Positions 22,306 through 31,454 of a DNA stretch of 64,000 nt are shown here, one piece after another (within the stretch, counting starts at the first letter, position 1; each line of letters starts with the position of its first letter). The DNA is taken from contig JAMKCH010088273.1 in the NCBI GenBank assembly GCA_023653785.1, positions 1 through 64,000 on the forward strand, in the 5' to 3' direction. Under the pieces are notes generated by a model. It was not told where the DNA came from. It ran no database searches and saw only the letters and a program-made list of their open reading frames with translations. The translations under genes were made by a program, and so were the position numbers. This stretch comes from Ophioderma brevispina. Lineage: Eukaryota; Echinodermata; Ophiuroidea; Amphilepidida; Ophiodermatidae.

Positions 22306-22528
22306 ATTATTGAACTGCAGAACATTAGTGTCGTTGAGGGACAATCCCGTCGTCCTTGAACTGCTGGACAAAGTTATCGTCAGGGATGAAGAAGATTACA
22401 TGGATTCCTATGGTGGAGGCGGAAACCGTATGGCATTGTTTAGAAGCAGCCGGTGGTTGAGTTTGAGTTTTTATGTGCAAACTGCTGGGTTTTCGTGGGG
22501 CAAGATGATGTCAAAACATTCAAAGTGA
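22306..22528 (+). other. Open frame of unknown status between two GH13-like exons
   Basis: A 72-codon open frame follows a good acceptor-like tract ending AACTGCAG at 22,305 (TLVSLRDNPVVLELLDKVI...). LVSLR.NP faintly resembles the LRK.P helix of the GH13 C-terminal exon. That helix is matched far better at 23.04 kb, so this could be an alternative or decayed exon copy, or chance. No family assigned. Confidence 0.25.
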
Positions 22529-22996
22529 GGATTGCACTTTCTCCAAACGATGATTTTTTGCAAAAATATAAAGATATGGTTCTGTTGTCTTCTTGATATG
22601 TTACAGATTAAACCAGTAAAATGTGTTGGAGACGCTGTACGACCGCCCAGTTCCAAACCAGGAAATTAAAAATGCCCAAACATACACAACCATGACAACA
22701 CAGATTTGTCAGCAAACGGTCCGATTAAGAAAGTAGTATACTTTCAAAAATGCAAGCAAGAGTAAGCGCTGAAAGAAAACCAATGAAATTGCCGAAAATA
22801 ATGACCCTACCTGATTCGCACCGAGCATACAAAAGGCCTGATAGGACGTCAGTACAATTATGGAGACATTTGGGCGTTTCAAAGCTATCATGGAGGGAGT
22901 GGCGAAGGAGACAGTCAGAACAGAAGCAGGTAAAGCAAGGGAGACAATACCGGTGTGATTTACAATGTTAAGACAGTTTTAAATTAATGTACACAG

Positions 22997-23404
22997 GGAA
23001 ATGGAAAAGCACTGAGGGTCCATTCTGAAAACATGGTTAAGCGCTTGGTGTATTTACGCAAAACTCAACGAGGCTTCGAGAATGCCAACATTCACCACGT
23101 TGACCTCTAATGAAGAAGTAGTGGCTTACATCCGCGAAACACCCTCTGACGGCAAGCGTGATTTCGTCGCTATCAATTTGGCGGTTGAATCGGAGGAGGA
23201 TTATTTTGCTATGGATGAGACCTTCCAATTCAGGAACTGTAGTTGTGGGTAACTGACACAATAGGCGATTTCAAGAGAAGGACGGGGAGAGATTGAACAA
23301 GCTTGTTTTTAGCTGCCGGAGAAGGTTTGGTGATAGAGCTAGATGAAGTAGTTGAGGTCCCTGCAGCATCAAGTTTCTTGCATAAGTACTTTATGGCATC
23401 TTAA
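22997..23404 (+). CDS. GH13-like terminal exon: C-terminal beta-domain and stop
   Basis: Acceptor GTACACAG before 22,997. Reading ALRVHSENMVKRLVYLRKT, then GFENANIHHVDL; a one-base change near 23,108; NEEVVAYIRETPSDGKRD, FVAINLAVESEED; a change near 23,250; TDTIGDFKRR; a change near 23,310; and LAAGEGLVIELDEVVEVP ending HKYFMAS with TAA at 23,402-23,404. This fits the family end: helix ...LV.LRK..., then V.aYiR......vaiNl, then l..geglvie. It fixes the 3' end of the gene. Three one-base frame changes. The C-terminus is short, without the Cys-rich tail known from vertebrate rBAT. Confidence 0.85.
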
Positions 23405-23499
23405 TCTTTCAAAAATAGTTTATTTGGATAATCTAATCATCTGATGAACGATTGTATTCTGTACGTAGTACAAACCGAATTCTTTGGTCAAACAGACAC

Positions 23500-23924
23500 C
23501 CCGGGGATGGGGGGGGGCACTCACCTATGAAATGGATATGGGTGTAAGGCTTGAGCTTCCAAACCCAAGGGCATTCGGTGACAGAGGACTGAAAAATAGG
23601 GGTCTTTGGGTGAGAGACAGCCAAATTGCCCCAAAATAGGGGATTTCAGAGTGACAAATTTGCAAAATTTTCCGAAAAAATGGGTCTTTGGGTGAGATTT
23701 TAGCCAGATTTTCTAAAAAAATAAGGTCTTTGGGTGAAAATTTTCAAAAACTTTCTCCCAAAATAGGGGCCTTTCGGTGACAGTGATAAAATGCTCACAA
23801 AATATCGGGTCTTTGGGTGAAATTAAAAAAGGGGGGTCTTTTGGTGACAACGATGCTGAAAAGGGGGTCTTATCAGCCTTACAAACGCGTGGCTTCCATG
23901 ATGGGAGTGCCCCCACCCCCCGGG
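23500..23924. mobile_element. Terminal-inverted-repeat element with 8-bp target duplication and internal GGTCTTTGGGTGA repeats
   Basis: The left end CCCGGGGATGGGG...GCACTC and right end GAGTGCCCCCACCCCCCGGG are inverted repeats. They are flanked on both sides by ACAGACAC (23,492-23,499 and 23,925-23,932). The 425-bp interior holds about seven variants of GGGGTCTTTGGGTGA spaced roughly 30-75 bp apart. The 8-bp target duplication suits hAT-type integration, but no transposase is present. A partial relative lies at 43,955-44,125. Confidence 0.85.
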
Positions 23925-23995
23925 ACAGACACCAAGTAGAAGATAGCAAAGTTAAAAGCTTACTATAAACTGACTATTCAAAGATTACATCAAAC

Positions 23996-24040
23996 CAGTG
24001 GTGTAACCCAACTTTTTCTTCTGGTTACGCCACTGCATAA
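23996..24040. mobile_element. Short palindrome of CAGTGGCGTAACC-type terminal repeats
   Basis: CCAGTGGTGTAACCCAA and CTGGTTACGCCACTGC are inverted across a loop of about ten bases. CAGTGGCGTAACC is a common DNA-transposon terminus. As at 20,159, only the ends remain. Confidence 0.65.
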
Positions 24041-24287
24041 AACTATTTACCTTATTGATAACAGATAATAACGTCTATCTAGTTATATAAACATAAAGAG
24101 CAAAGGTATAATACTTTTGATAAATTTATAATAATTTCAGTTTGCAATAGTTGATTGAATTGGGACTGGGTCAGTTCTATGTAAGGTAAGCGGTCCAATG
24201 TCTGATTTCTAATTTTGATAATATATATATTTTGATGAAAATCTGACAATCACCGCAAAAAGTGAGGTAGCAGTATTTTTGTTGTCA

Positions 24288-24395
24288 GATCTAGGAGAAC
24301 AATTTCCCACTAATCCAAGGCAGGGGTCCGCTTCGTGATTTTTTGTCAGGTAGGTTTTGAAGGTTTAAGGGACATTAGGGATATATATTTGAAGC
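24288..24395 (+). repeat. Dispersed repeat (copy 1)
   Basis: The segment with CAATTTCCCACTAATCCAAGG, TTGTCAGGTAGGTTTT and TTAGGGATATATATTTG is matched in reverse complement at 32,386-32,495. A partial direct copy (GTCAGGTGGGTT, TTAGAGATATATATAATTTT) is at about 24,785-24,870. Type unknown. Confidence 0.7.
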
Positions 24396-25724
24396 TCAAG
24401 TCAGGGAGACAAAATCGCAGCTAAAACAGAATCAGTCGCCTATAATTGTTCTAAATACTATATTCCTTCACCGCCAAAGATCATTGGACCCCGCCATCAT
24501 TTCAAATAGGTAAGAAGGTTACAACAGCACTGGCATGGGGCAATATATTAGCCCCTCTGTTTCTTTATCAATACCTTCACATAAATAGTAGCAAGTCCAG
24601 ACAGAAGTGGAATCTTGTATAACACAAGAACTTACCACTTTCTCAAACCATCGAAGAGAAGATTGCATGTTCTGTATTCTAAAATTCACTAATCAAAATT
24701 TCACTCTGAAAAATTAACGGTATTCGTTATTCCAAATTTAAAAATTTATGCCAAATTAAACATTGGAATGTTATATTTTACAGCAAAAAAAGTGAGGTAG
24801 GCGGTATTTTGGGTATTTTTTTGTCAGGTGGGTTGTAATGCGCTTAAGGGGGGACTTTAGAGATATATATAATTTTGCTTCGCTTTATGTGTTCGAACAT
24901 TTGTGGATTTAATGATATCCGTAATAGTAAAATTTGAATAAAATATGACCAATTAATATGGTTTCTTTGGCTTCGTTGTATGTTGTTCTCAATATTGGTC
25001 TTGTAAAAATTGCTCAGGCGTTTAGCTCCCCGTGAGTAAAGGAGAATGTTGGACATACTGTAGGCAATTAAAATGGGAAAGAATAGAATTCTTAAGCAAA
25101 CTCAGAAACAGAGTAGATATCCTCATTCCTCGGGCGGGTTTAGTAGTTGCAAACACGCAATATCATTGGTTGTTGCCTATCTAATATGAGCAGATATTAG
25201 ATAGTGCAAGCGTTTACGTGCGCGTGCCACAAAGGTTAGGATTGGTTTATTTTTGATAGTAGGACGTAAGGAGAATATTGTTTTGACATTATACAGCACG
25301 TATAAAAAACGCAACAAAACCTGTTTCCAATTGTTATATTTCTGCTGTTAAAGAGACAACTCGCCATTTGAAAAATAGTTGCGCCCTCAGATGTTTCAAA
25401 TCGATATTTTTGGCATGGTTGTAAAGCTTTTATATACAAAAGCCTCCACCCAAATGATTAAGACCAAATCAGCTTCTTTATGGGTAAACGAACGATTTTG
25501 TAATTTAACTCTCGCCGGGCAGACGACGAAAATGCGTTTACAACGAAACGCGCACGCCGGGTATGCATGTTTCCCACGATGGCAATGTTTGATCGGTCTA
25601 TAACCTTGTGTTTTAATATCAGTGGTACGAGTCAAAAATATTCATGTAATATACAATTTGTTGATTAATTATGGAAACTTAATACAGTGGCCTACAAATT
25701 ACCTACCTGGATGTCTTTATCCTC

Positions 25725-25880
25725 ATATCAATGGTCCCTATCTGTTTTTTGGTGTATGGTTATTTTATGTGTAAATCTCTGTTATATCTCGGTTTTTCTT
25801 CCTTCTTCCAGGCTAGACTATGATTTGAGAACAAATTGAAGAAATTTCCTATTTTGTGAAAATGTTCCAGTGCCGCTTTA
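25725..25880 (+). repeat. Dispersed repeat ending CCAGTGCCGCTTTAA (copy 1)
   Basis: Phrases GTCCCTATCTGTTTT, TTATTTTATGTGTAAA, CAAATTGAAGAAATTTC and GTTCCAGTGCCGCTTTAA recur, in order and more compactly, inside every RTE 3' fragment of the 37-47 kb array (for example 38,015-38,130). So it is an independent mobile repeat that inserted into the RTE before the array formed. Confidence 0.7.
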
Positions 25881-26059
25881 AATTACGCTGAAAATAACTA
25901 GTGCCACCTCAAGACCACGACTGAGTAATCATTGTTTTTGCACAATTGAAGAAAGTCAGCTTGGGACCAAGTTTCAGACACTGTTATACAATCTGCTTCA
26001 GAAAAGATCAAAAAACAAAACCAGATTTTAATAATCACACCGTACCATAATTACTTGTG

Positions 26060-26379
26060 GTGTACCTTTCTGAAAACATTCCATTCCTTGCCCCTCAACG
26101 TGGCCCCATTTCTATCGACACAGAGATTGACTGTTCTTTCTATCTCACGCACAGCCTTCCGAATCATCTCTGGGTCCTGGTGCAGAACATCAACCTCATC
26201 GATGATGCTTTGTCTAGGATTACATGTCTGGTGGAGGACTGGTAAATAAATACCTTGCTCTTAAGATAGCCCCAAAGAAGAAAGGCATGTTCTAGGTTAG
26301 GATATCTCGGTGGCACTCCACCTTACGATTCAAGACAATCACCCGATGTACCTGAGCCAACCTTTCTCTCACTTCACGT
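26060..26379 (-). pseudogene. Tc1/mariner-type transposase, C-terminal part
   Basis: On the minus strand the reading RERLAQVHRVIVLNRKVE, then PNLEHAFLLWGYLKSKVFI and FCTRTQR matches the C-terminal region of DDE transposases of the IS630/Tc1/mariner group (the '.FFLWG.LK..V' block with the third catalytic residue just upstream). The remainder of the protein lies at 27,176-27,890, on the other side of a fold-back element. Frameshifts and stops make it inactive. Confidence 0.75.
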
Positions 26380-26381
26380 TA

Positions 26382-27173
26382 GTAGGGTTATAAATGAGAA
26401 TCCTATTCTCGGAAGTTTATGTTTTTCTACAGTTTCAAGGGTGCTGATTCAGAATTTTGGGGTGGGTCCAACCCTGTATAAAATGTGGGGAACTTTGTAA
26501 AATAAGGGGGTAATATTAGTACAGGGGTAAATTTAAAATCAAGTCAAATTGCGTTTAAATGTACACCAATGTATTTAAAAAAGGTATAGTTTGTCTAGGT
26601 TCCGACCTTTAATTAAACAGGTACAGCTCTATTAAGGTTCAAGGTCCATCCTGGGGTAAACCTTACCCAGTGCTTCTAATTTGTTGAAAATCGTTTCAAA
26701 TTGTTCGATTTGCCTTATTTCGCAATGTTTGGCATTTGGTTTCGTAATTAGTGGGCAAATGTAACAAGGGTCTACATAGTCACCAAAAGAATCAAAATGT
26801 ATTTTCTGCTTCAGTATGATCAGAGCAACAATTTGACACCAGTTTCAACAAAATCTGAGCATTGGATTTTTTTGCCCCAGGATGGCCTTGAACCTTATCA
26901 GAGCTGTAGCCGTGTAACTAAAGGTCCGAACTTAGACACACTATACCTTTTTAATCCTTATAATGAGACAAATATATTGGTGTACATTTAAACACAATTT
27001 GACTTGATTTCAAATTTACCCTTGTACTAAATGTTTTCCCTTATTTTACAAAGTTCCCCACATTTCCCAGAGGTTGGACCCAAAAATTCTGATTCAGCAT
27101 CCTTCTATAGAAATATATCTTCAAAACCTTCTTCCCCAAACTTCGAGAATGGGATTCTCATTTATAACCCTAC
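26382..27173. mobile_element. Fold-back MITE with arms of about 320 bp, inserted in the transposase
   Basis: Arms 26,382-26,697 and about 26,838-27,173 are reverse complements over nearly their whole length. Landmarks are GTAGGGTTATAAATGAGAATCC at both ends, TGTGGGGAACTTTGTAAAATAA, TGTTTAAATGTACACCAAT-like words and CATCCTGGGG. A loop of about 140 bp separates them. Both ends are flanked by TA (26,380-26,381 and 27,174-27,175), as expected for a TA target duplication of mariner-type movement. The insertion lies between the QDGAPAH-like motif and the VRERL block of the transposase. Arms differ by scattered substitutions and small indels, so this is not a recent copy. Confidence 0.88.
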
Positions 27174-27175
27174 TA

Positions 27176-27890
27176 CGTAGTCGAGCAGGAGCACCGTCCT
27201 ATGCATGTCGGCCATAGACGTCTAAATACTCTCTGACGTTGTCTTGGGAAGTTCTCCATAACTGAGGAATCACAAACTCATTCAAAATCTGCATGTACAC
27301 ATTGCCATTAATATTTTGTTGGAAGAAGAAGGGTCCAGAGTAAACTACTTCCACAAAGTCCACCCAAACATACTTTTCACGGCTGCAGTTTACCTCATGA
27401 CAAAAATTAGGATGCTGTACTTTTGGAGCATACTCTCAAACAATATTGGTCACCACCTTTCCGTTCATCCAAACCTTGCATCTCCAATGACTAGATGAGT
27501 TAAGAATTTTTCTTCGCATGACAGCAATCAACTATCCACTGGCAGAACTCTCGTCTACGCGGCAAATCATCAGTCAACAGCTTATGTCTTACTTTCATCT
27601 GGTACCAGTCTTGTAATCCCGTTGAATGTTGCTGGTGGAGGTCCAAGGCCGTTTCTCCTGGCACTTGCATGCTTTCTACATGTCTCATTTTGCTGCAAAT
27701 GGGTTCTTACGGCCTCAATGTTTTCTGCAGATCGTCCAGTACGTGGCCTTCCTGAATTTCCTCTGTTGCAATTGAGCCTTGTTATGTAGCCTGATGTTTC
27801 CTGATTTTCCTCAAGATAATACTTCTGGCCGGAGGTTTATCTAGTGGAATAACTCCTGAATTCGAGCAAAATGAGTCGCCATAACTGAAC
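27176..27890 (-). pseudogene. Tc1/mariner-type transposase, N-terminal and middle part
   Basis: Minus-strand reading across several frames: a helix-turn-helix region (ENIEAVRTHLQQNE, HASARRNGLGPPPATFNG), DDLPRRREFCQWIVDC, SHWRCKVWMNGKV, CHEVNCSREKYVWVDFVEVV, GPFFFQQNINGNVYMQILNE, FVIPQLW and DGAPA at the insertion edge. These follow the usual order of the DDE catalytic domain (shelter, VWCG, GP.FF, Y..ML, QDGAPAH). Together with 26,060-26,379 it makes one interrupted, inactive transposase. Terminal inverted repeats of this transposon were not identified. Confidence 0.8.
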
Positions 27891-28264
27891 TCTCTTGCAC
27901 GCTGATATCAATTACTGAGCAGGCTGCTACTCATGCTTTTAGGCGTAAATCCCTTGAAAGGTAAGTTATTGTAATCATCATTTATTATATTCGCAGTCTA
28001 CAGATTTATTCAAAGTTCTTTTGGCTACATAGCATCAGCAGAGTTAAACAAATGGTTCAACCATTTGTACAGAACTACATTATCCATTGCAAAATTTAGA
28101 GTGTTTTTGATGAAGTATAATTTTTGGTATACATATCGGATTGGAATGAATAACAGCAAATAAACGCTTATAAGTGCATACCAAACAAATACCAATGCGT
28201 ACTTTAATTGTTAACAAATGCCTTTGCCACGAGTGCAACATTGGGGGGGGAGGGAGCTGTATAC

Positions 28265-28774
28265 TTAAAGGGAAAAGTGGCATGAAAAAAAATCAAACAT
28301 ATGAAATGGATCCTTACTGAAATCACTTCCACAAATTTTGAAACAATTTAGATGTTTACATTCTGTAAAAACAGCATCCGTGCCAATTCCAAGGTGTTGT
28401 ATTATATATGCCTGCCAGTTTACAGTGTATCTAGCATGACACAATTTGAAAGTATTCAGACTGGGATTCAGACAATGTACTTCAGGCTTGTAGTAATGTA
28501 AGATATTGATTTGACAAGTGAAAAGTAGATTAGCCGGGATTAGCATATATAATAGCAATGGTCTGTGAGCTTTGAGCTGTGACCTGTGAGTTTGATAAAA
28601 GGCTGACAGTAATATCAGCATCTTTGACTGAAATGTGAAAAAGCTTACAAGGAAAATAATGCAATAATACACACTGCAAATACCCAATTGTTTTCAAATT
28701 TGTGGAAATGATATCAGTAAGGGTCTAATTCATTATGTCTGAATATTTTTTTTCATGCCATCGTGTCCCTTTAA
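28265..28774. mobile_element. 510-bp MITE, TTAAAGGGA..TGGCATGAAAAAAAAT family
   Basis: Left end TTAAAGGGAAAAGTGGCATG followed by A8, and right end T8 followed by CATGCCATCGTGTCCCTTTAA, are inverted repeats of about 30 bp. The 140-codon minus-strand reading frame inside shows no protein family and is probably fortuitous. The right two-thirds of the element plus 20 bp of flank recur at 29,305-29,670. Confidence 0.8.
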
Positions 28775-28795
28775 TCAACTGTTAACATTTCAAGA
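28430..28795 (+). repeat. 366-bp direct repeat, copy 1
   Basis: Apparently identical, base for base, to 29,305-29,670 (same length, same reading frame on the minus strand over its full extent). It runs from TCTAGCATGACAC to CATTTCAAGA and ends at an A24 tract (28,795-28,818). Confidence 0.92.
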
Positions 28796-28818
28796 AAAAA
28801 AAAAAAAAAAAAAAAAAG
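28795..28818. repeat. A24 homopolymer
   Basis: A run of 24 A exactly at the right edge of the first copy of the 366-bp direct repeat. Confidence 0.95.
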
Positions 28819-29304
28819 GTCTGTACATATGACCCTCTGCCCAAAGTGCTATTATTTTTTTCCAAAAGACACCGTATATTATGTCTAAACAGTACAAAAT
28901 TTACCTTTTCCCTACAGATTCAAAAACCGACGTACGATGACGATAATCGGTTGTTTTTTCCAATGTAGGGATACGTACGTCATTTTTACCTGAATGGGTC
29001 CCCCGAAGCAAAATAATAAACCAATCAATGCCGTGACGTCATCAAATCTTTATTTTTTCCAAAAATTGGCTGTTATTCCCATAATAAAATTCCTTTTTAA
29101 GATTCAACATCTGTATATTGTTCTTTAATAATTAATATTCAATTGTCCCCGCATGAATGTGAAAAAGATGGGTCCATAAGTCTACAAACTGAAAACATAG
29201 TCAGCCGGCTAAATACCCTTACCGTGGACTGAATGAGCAGACGGATCCCCGTGTTAGTTGTAGCAGGCTTACAGCCACTTGCGCGCGGCTGCGGGGGTTA
29301 TGCG

Positions 29305-29670
29305 TCTAGCATGACACAATTTGAAAGTATTCAGACTGGGATTCAGACAATGTACTTCAGGCTTGTAGTAATGTAAGATATTGATTTGACAAGTGAAAAG
29401 TAGATTAGCCGGGATTAGCATATATAATAGCAATGGTCTGTGAGCTTTGAGCTGTGACCTGTGAGTTTGATAAAAGGCTGACAGTAATATCAGCATCTTT
29501 GACTGAAATGTGAAAAAGCTTACAAGGAAAATAATGCAATAATACACACTGCAAATACCCAATTGTTTTCAAATTTGTGGAAATGATATCAGTAAGGGTC
29601 TAATTCATTATGTCTGAATATTTTTTTTCATGCCATCGTGTCCCTTTAATCAACTGTTAACATTTCAAGA
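29305..29670 (+). repeat. 366-bp direct repeat, copy 2
   Basis: Second copy of 28,430-28,795. The 509 bp between the copies is unrelated DNA beginning with the A-run and containing a TGACGTCA palindrome (29,034-29,041). Because the repeat includes 20 bp of non-element flank, it is a duplication of the locus and not a second transposon insertion. Confidence 0.92.
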
Positions 29671-29739
29671 CTATTAGCCACACTTGAAGCAACATTATTG
29701 TTGTTAAACAAACTTGCAATTTTAAATTGGGTCTACCCA

Positions 29740-30365
29740 CTTTGCATTGGAACGGTGTGTCTTTAAAAATAAAACATTGCAAGGGTTCCGCACTTCACGG
29801 ATGAGGGGGGCATCCCTCCGCTTTAAGTTTCCTTCATCAAATTTGTTGAGTTGCTTTTTGAATTGATTCACCACACATGGGCTATAAACTCTCCAAGACC
29901 ATATGCTTCTTTCAAAAAGAAAACCTTACCTATTAATTAAGATTATACCTTTTAACCATTGCCTACACCTCTGAGTATTAGTATTTCTTGTATATCTTGG
30001 AAAGCGGATACTGCAAGGGTTCCATTTGCTCCCTGGAAGGAGGCACCCCTCTCGCAACCACTCCCACACTAAACATTATATTTTATTTAACCAATCAAAA
30101 TCGATTTTACTACTATTTATATAAGCTATTTACAAGTGGTTAATACTTTATACATGTACTTCGAAATAAACACCTTATCTATCAGCTAAGATTGTATGCC
30201 TACTTTTCAAGCCTGTAGCACACCTCTATAATTATTATTTGTTGTGAACCTCATAGAAATTTCAGATTGAACAACTTAAAATTTCAAATTGTTCTCTCAA
30301 CTTTACATGGAAAATGTCTTGGAGAGCCAGGATTCCGCATTTCATGAGGGAGGGGTGTTACTTTT
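29740..30365 (+). repeat. Diverged direct repeats around GG(A/T)TTCCGCA.TT
   Basis: Three loosely similar blocks, at about 29,785, 30,013 and 30,328, share CTTGGA...GCAAGGGTTCC-like phrases followed by purine-rich GAGGGAGGGG/GGAGGCACCCC text. Spacing is about 230-315 bp. Degenerate; unit borders unclear. Confidence 0.4.
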
Positions 30366-31030
30366 TCATTGACTGGTACCCCTTCCCTCGAGAGCCGCAC
30401 CACTTTCAAATTGCTTTCACCGTCGCTGAAGTTCCACTGAAGTTACGTAACCTCAAAAATATAACATTCCCAATTTGCGACCTGCTCCATTGGTAACTAC
30501 AATGACTCAGTGAAAGGCTTGTGTGCAAAGTTATTCTTATTCAGTGGTCGTGGTTTTGTTTGCAAACACATAATTTCCATGGTTGTTAGCAATCTAGCAA
30601 TAAGAAAACATAGGATAGAACGTCGTCATAGAAGTGTTTACGAGTGCTGTAAGCGAATTTGGGATTTCACGCTTATTTTGAGGATAGGTATGCATTCATC
30701 TGCAATAAATGGGATGCCTGAATCAGAAAATGCACCTTTAAGGTAAGAGAGCAAAATAAATTAAAAATTTCCCTATATCCAATAAAATAGTAGCCTTGAT
30801 CAAGGCGGTCTGCTATAAGAACCGACAATCGTGCTATTATTAATTTGTTCTTCAACCCTATTTTACCATTGACAACTATTCTCAAATCTAATTATTTGGA
30901 ACATTTTGTTTGCAGAGCTAGAAATCAGTGCTTCAGCATTGAAGCAGTCCCCTGTCCAGAGAGATTGGTTCATTCTCTGGTGGTTATATGCATAACAAAT
31001 CCTACTAGTCTACCTATAAAACCACATACA

Positions 31031-31078
<48 letters not shown>

Positions 31079-31095
31079 ATACACACACATACATA
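31031..31095. repeat. (CA)n microsatellite
   Basis: About 20 perfect CA repeats followed by imperfect ACACAT repeats. It abuts a Penelope-like 3' end (31,105-31,235), just as the (AT)n tract does at 16.8 kb. Confidence 0.95.
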
Positions 31096-31104
31096 CATCA
31101 CACA

Positions 31105-31235
31105 CAAACCTGCTGGAATGGTACTCGGAGTTTCACGCTTGTAGAGAAAAGTTTATTCTCGTAGAACGCGGTATAAGATGGACGATGGTAATTGCGGACG
31201 GTGGAAAGATATGGTGGTCGTAGTTTCTGTGGTGA
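31105..31235 (-). mobile_element. Penelope-like 3' end with deleted hammerhead motif
   Basis: Similar to 16,860-17,050: ACTCGGAGTTTCACGCT, then GTAGA-CGCGGTATAAGATGGA, ATTGCGGACGGTGGAAAGATAT and GGTGATGCT. On the minus strand the GCGTGAAACTCCGAGTA half of the hammerhead-like motif is kept. The half with CTGATGA is missing through a deletion of about 77 bp relative to the other copy. Confidence 0.75.
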
Positions 31236-31454
31236 TGCTCTTCGCCTGTATATGGTTAGTTTAAAACATTTTCCATTCTATTTCGTATCTCGTTAAGTTC
31301 TTTTTCGTCCCAAGAAATGGAAATGTGCGTTTGTTTAAAACGATTTCGTTTGGTCAATTATACTAAACATTAATTTGATCAATAAAATTAACTTTATTTT
31401 CATAAATTTTTCGTCAAAATCAATTTAATTTGGTCTCACCCATGGCCTTAATTT

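Larger units (their letters stand above)
2064..23404 (+). other. GH13 alpha-glucosidase / SLC3A1 (rBAT)-like gene, N-terminus missing
   Basis: Eight coding segments on the + strand follow the order of one GH13 alpha-amylase-fold protein: D..PNH region, SGDAW...QYYLHQ...QPDLNY-like region, GVDGF region, linker, TE(AY)-like strand, GTP.CYYGEE-like loop, PMQW region and the C-terminal beta-domain with a stop. In animals this set is shared by alpha-glucosidases (maltases), which hydrolyse alpha-1,4-glucosides, and by SLC3A1/rBAT, a type II membrane heavy subunit of cystine and dibasic amino acid exchangers. The N-terminal cytosolic and membrane part would separate the two and is not in the window. 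Loss of the catalytic nucleophile leans toward a non-enzymatic, rBAT-like role or a decaying gene. An exon carrying the NHD/GPD region between 12.3 and 18.1 kb was not found. Six of eight segments contain one-base indels or a stop. Confidence 0.8.

Noticed and set aside
23440..23925. Minus-strand frames with SP.DP(P/I)F repeats as a repetitive protein gene
   Set aside because: The repeats derive from the GGTCTTTGGGTGA minisatellite inside a transposable element with target duplications.
28265..28687. 140-codon minus-strand frame, partly repeated at 29,269-29,562, as a duplicated gene
   Set aside because: It lies wholly within a MITE defined by inverted ends, and its second appearance is explained by the exact 366-bp DNA duplication. 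No protein family is visible.
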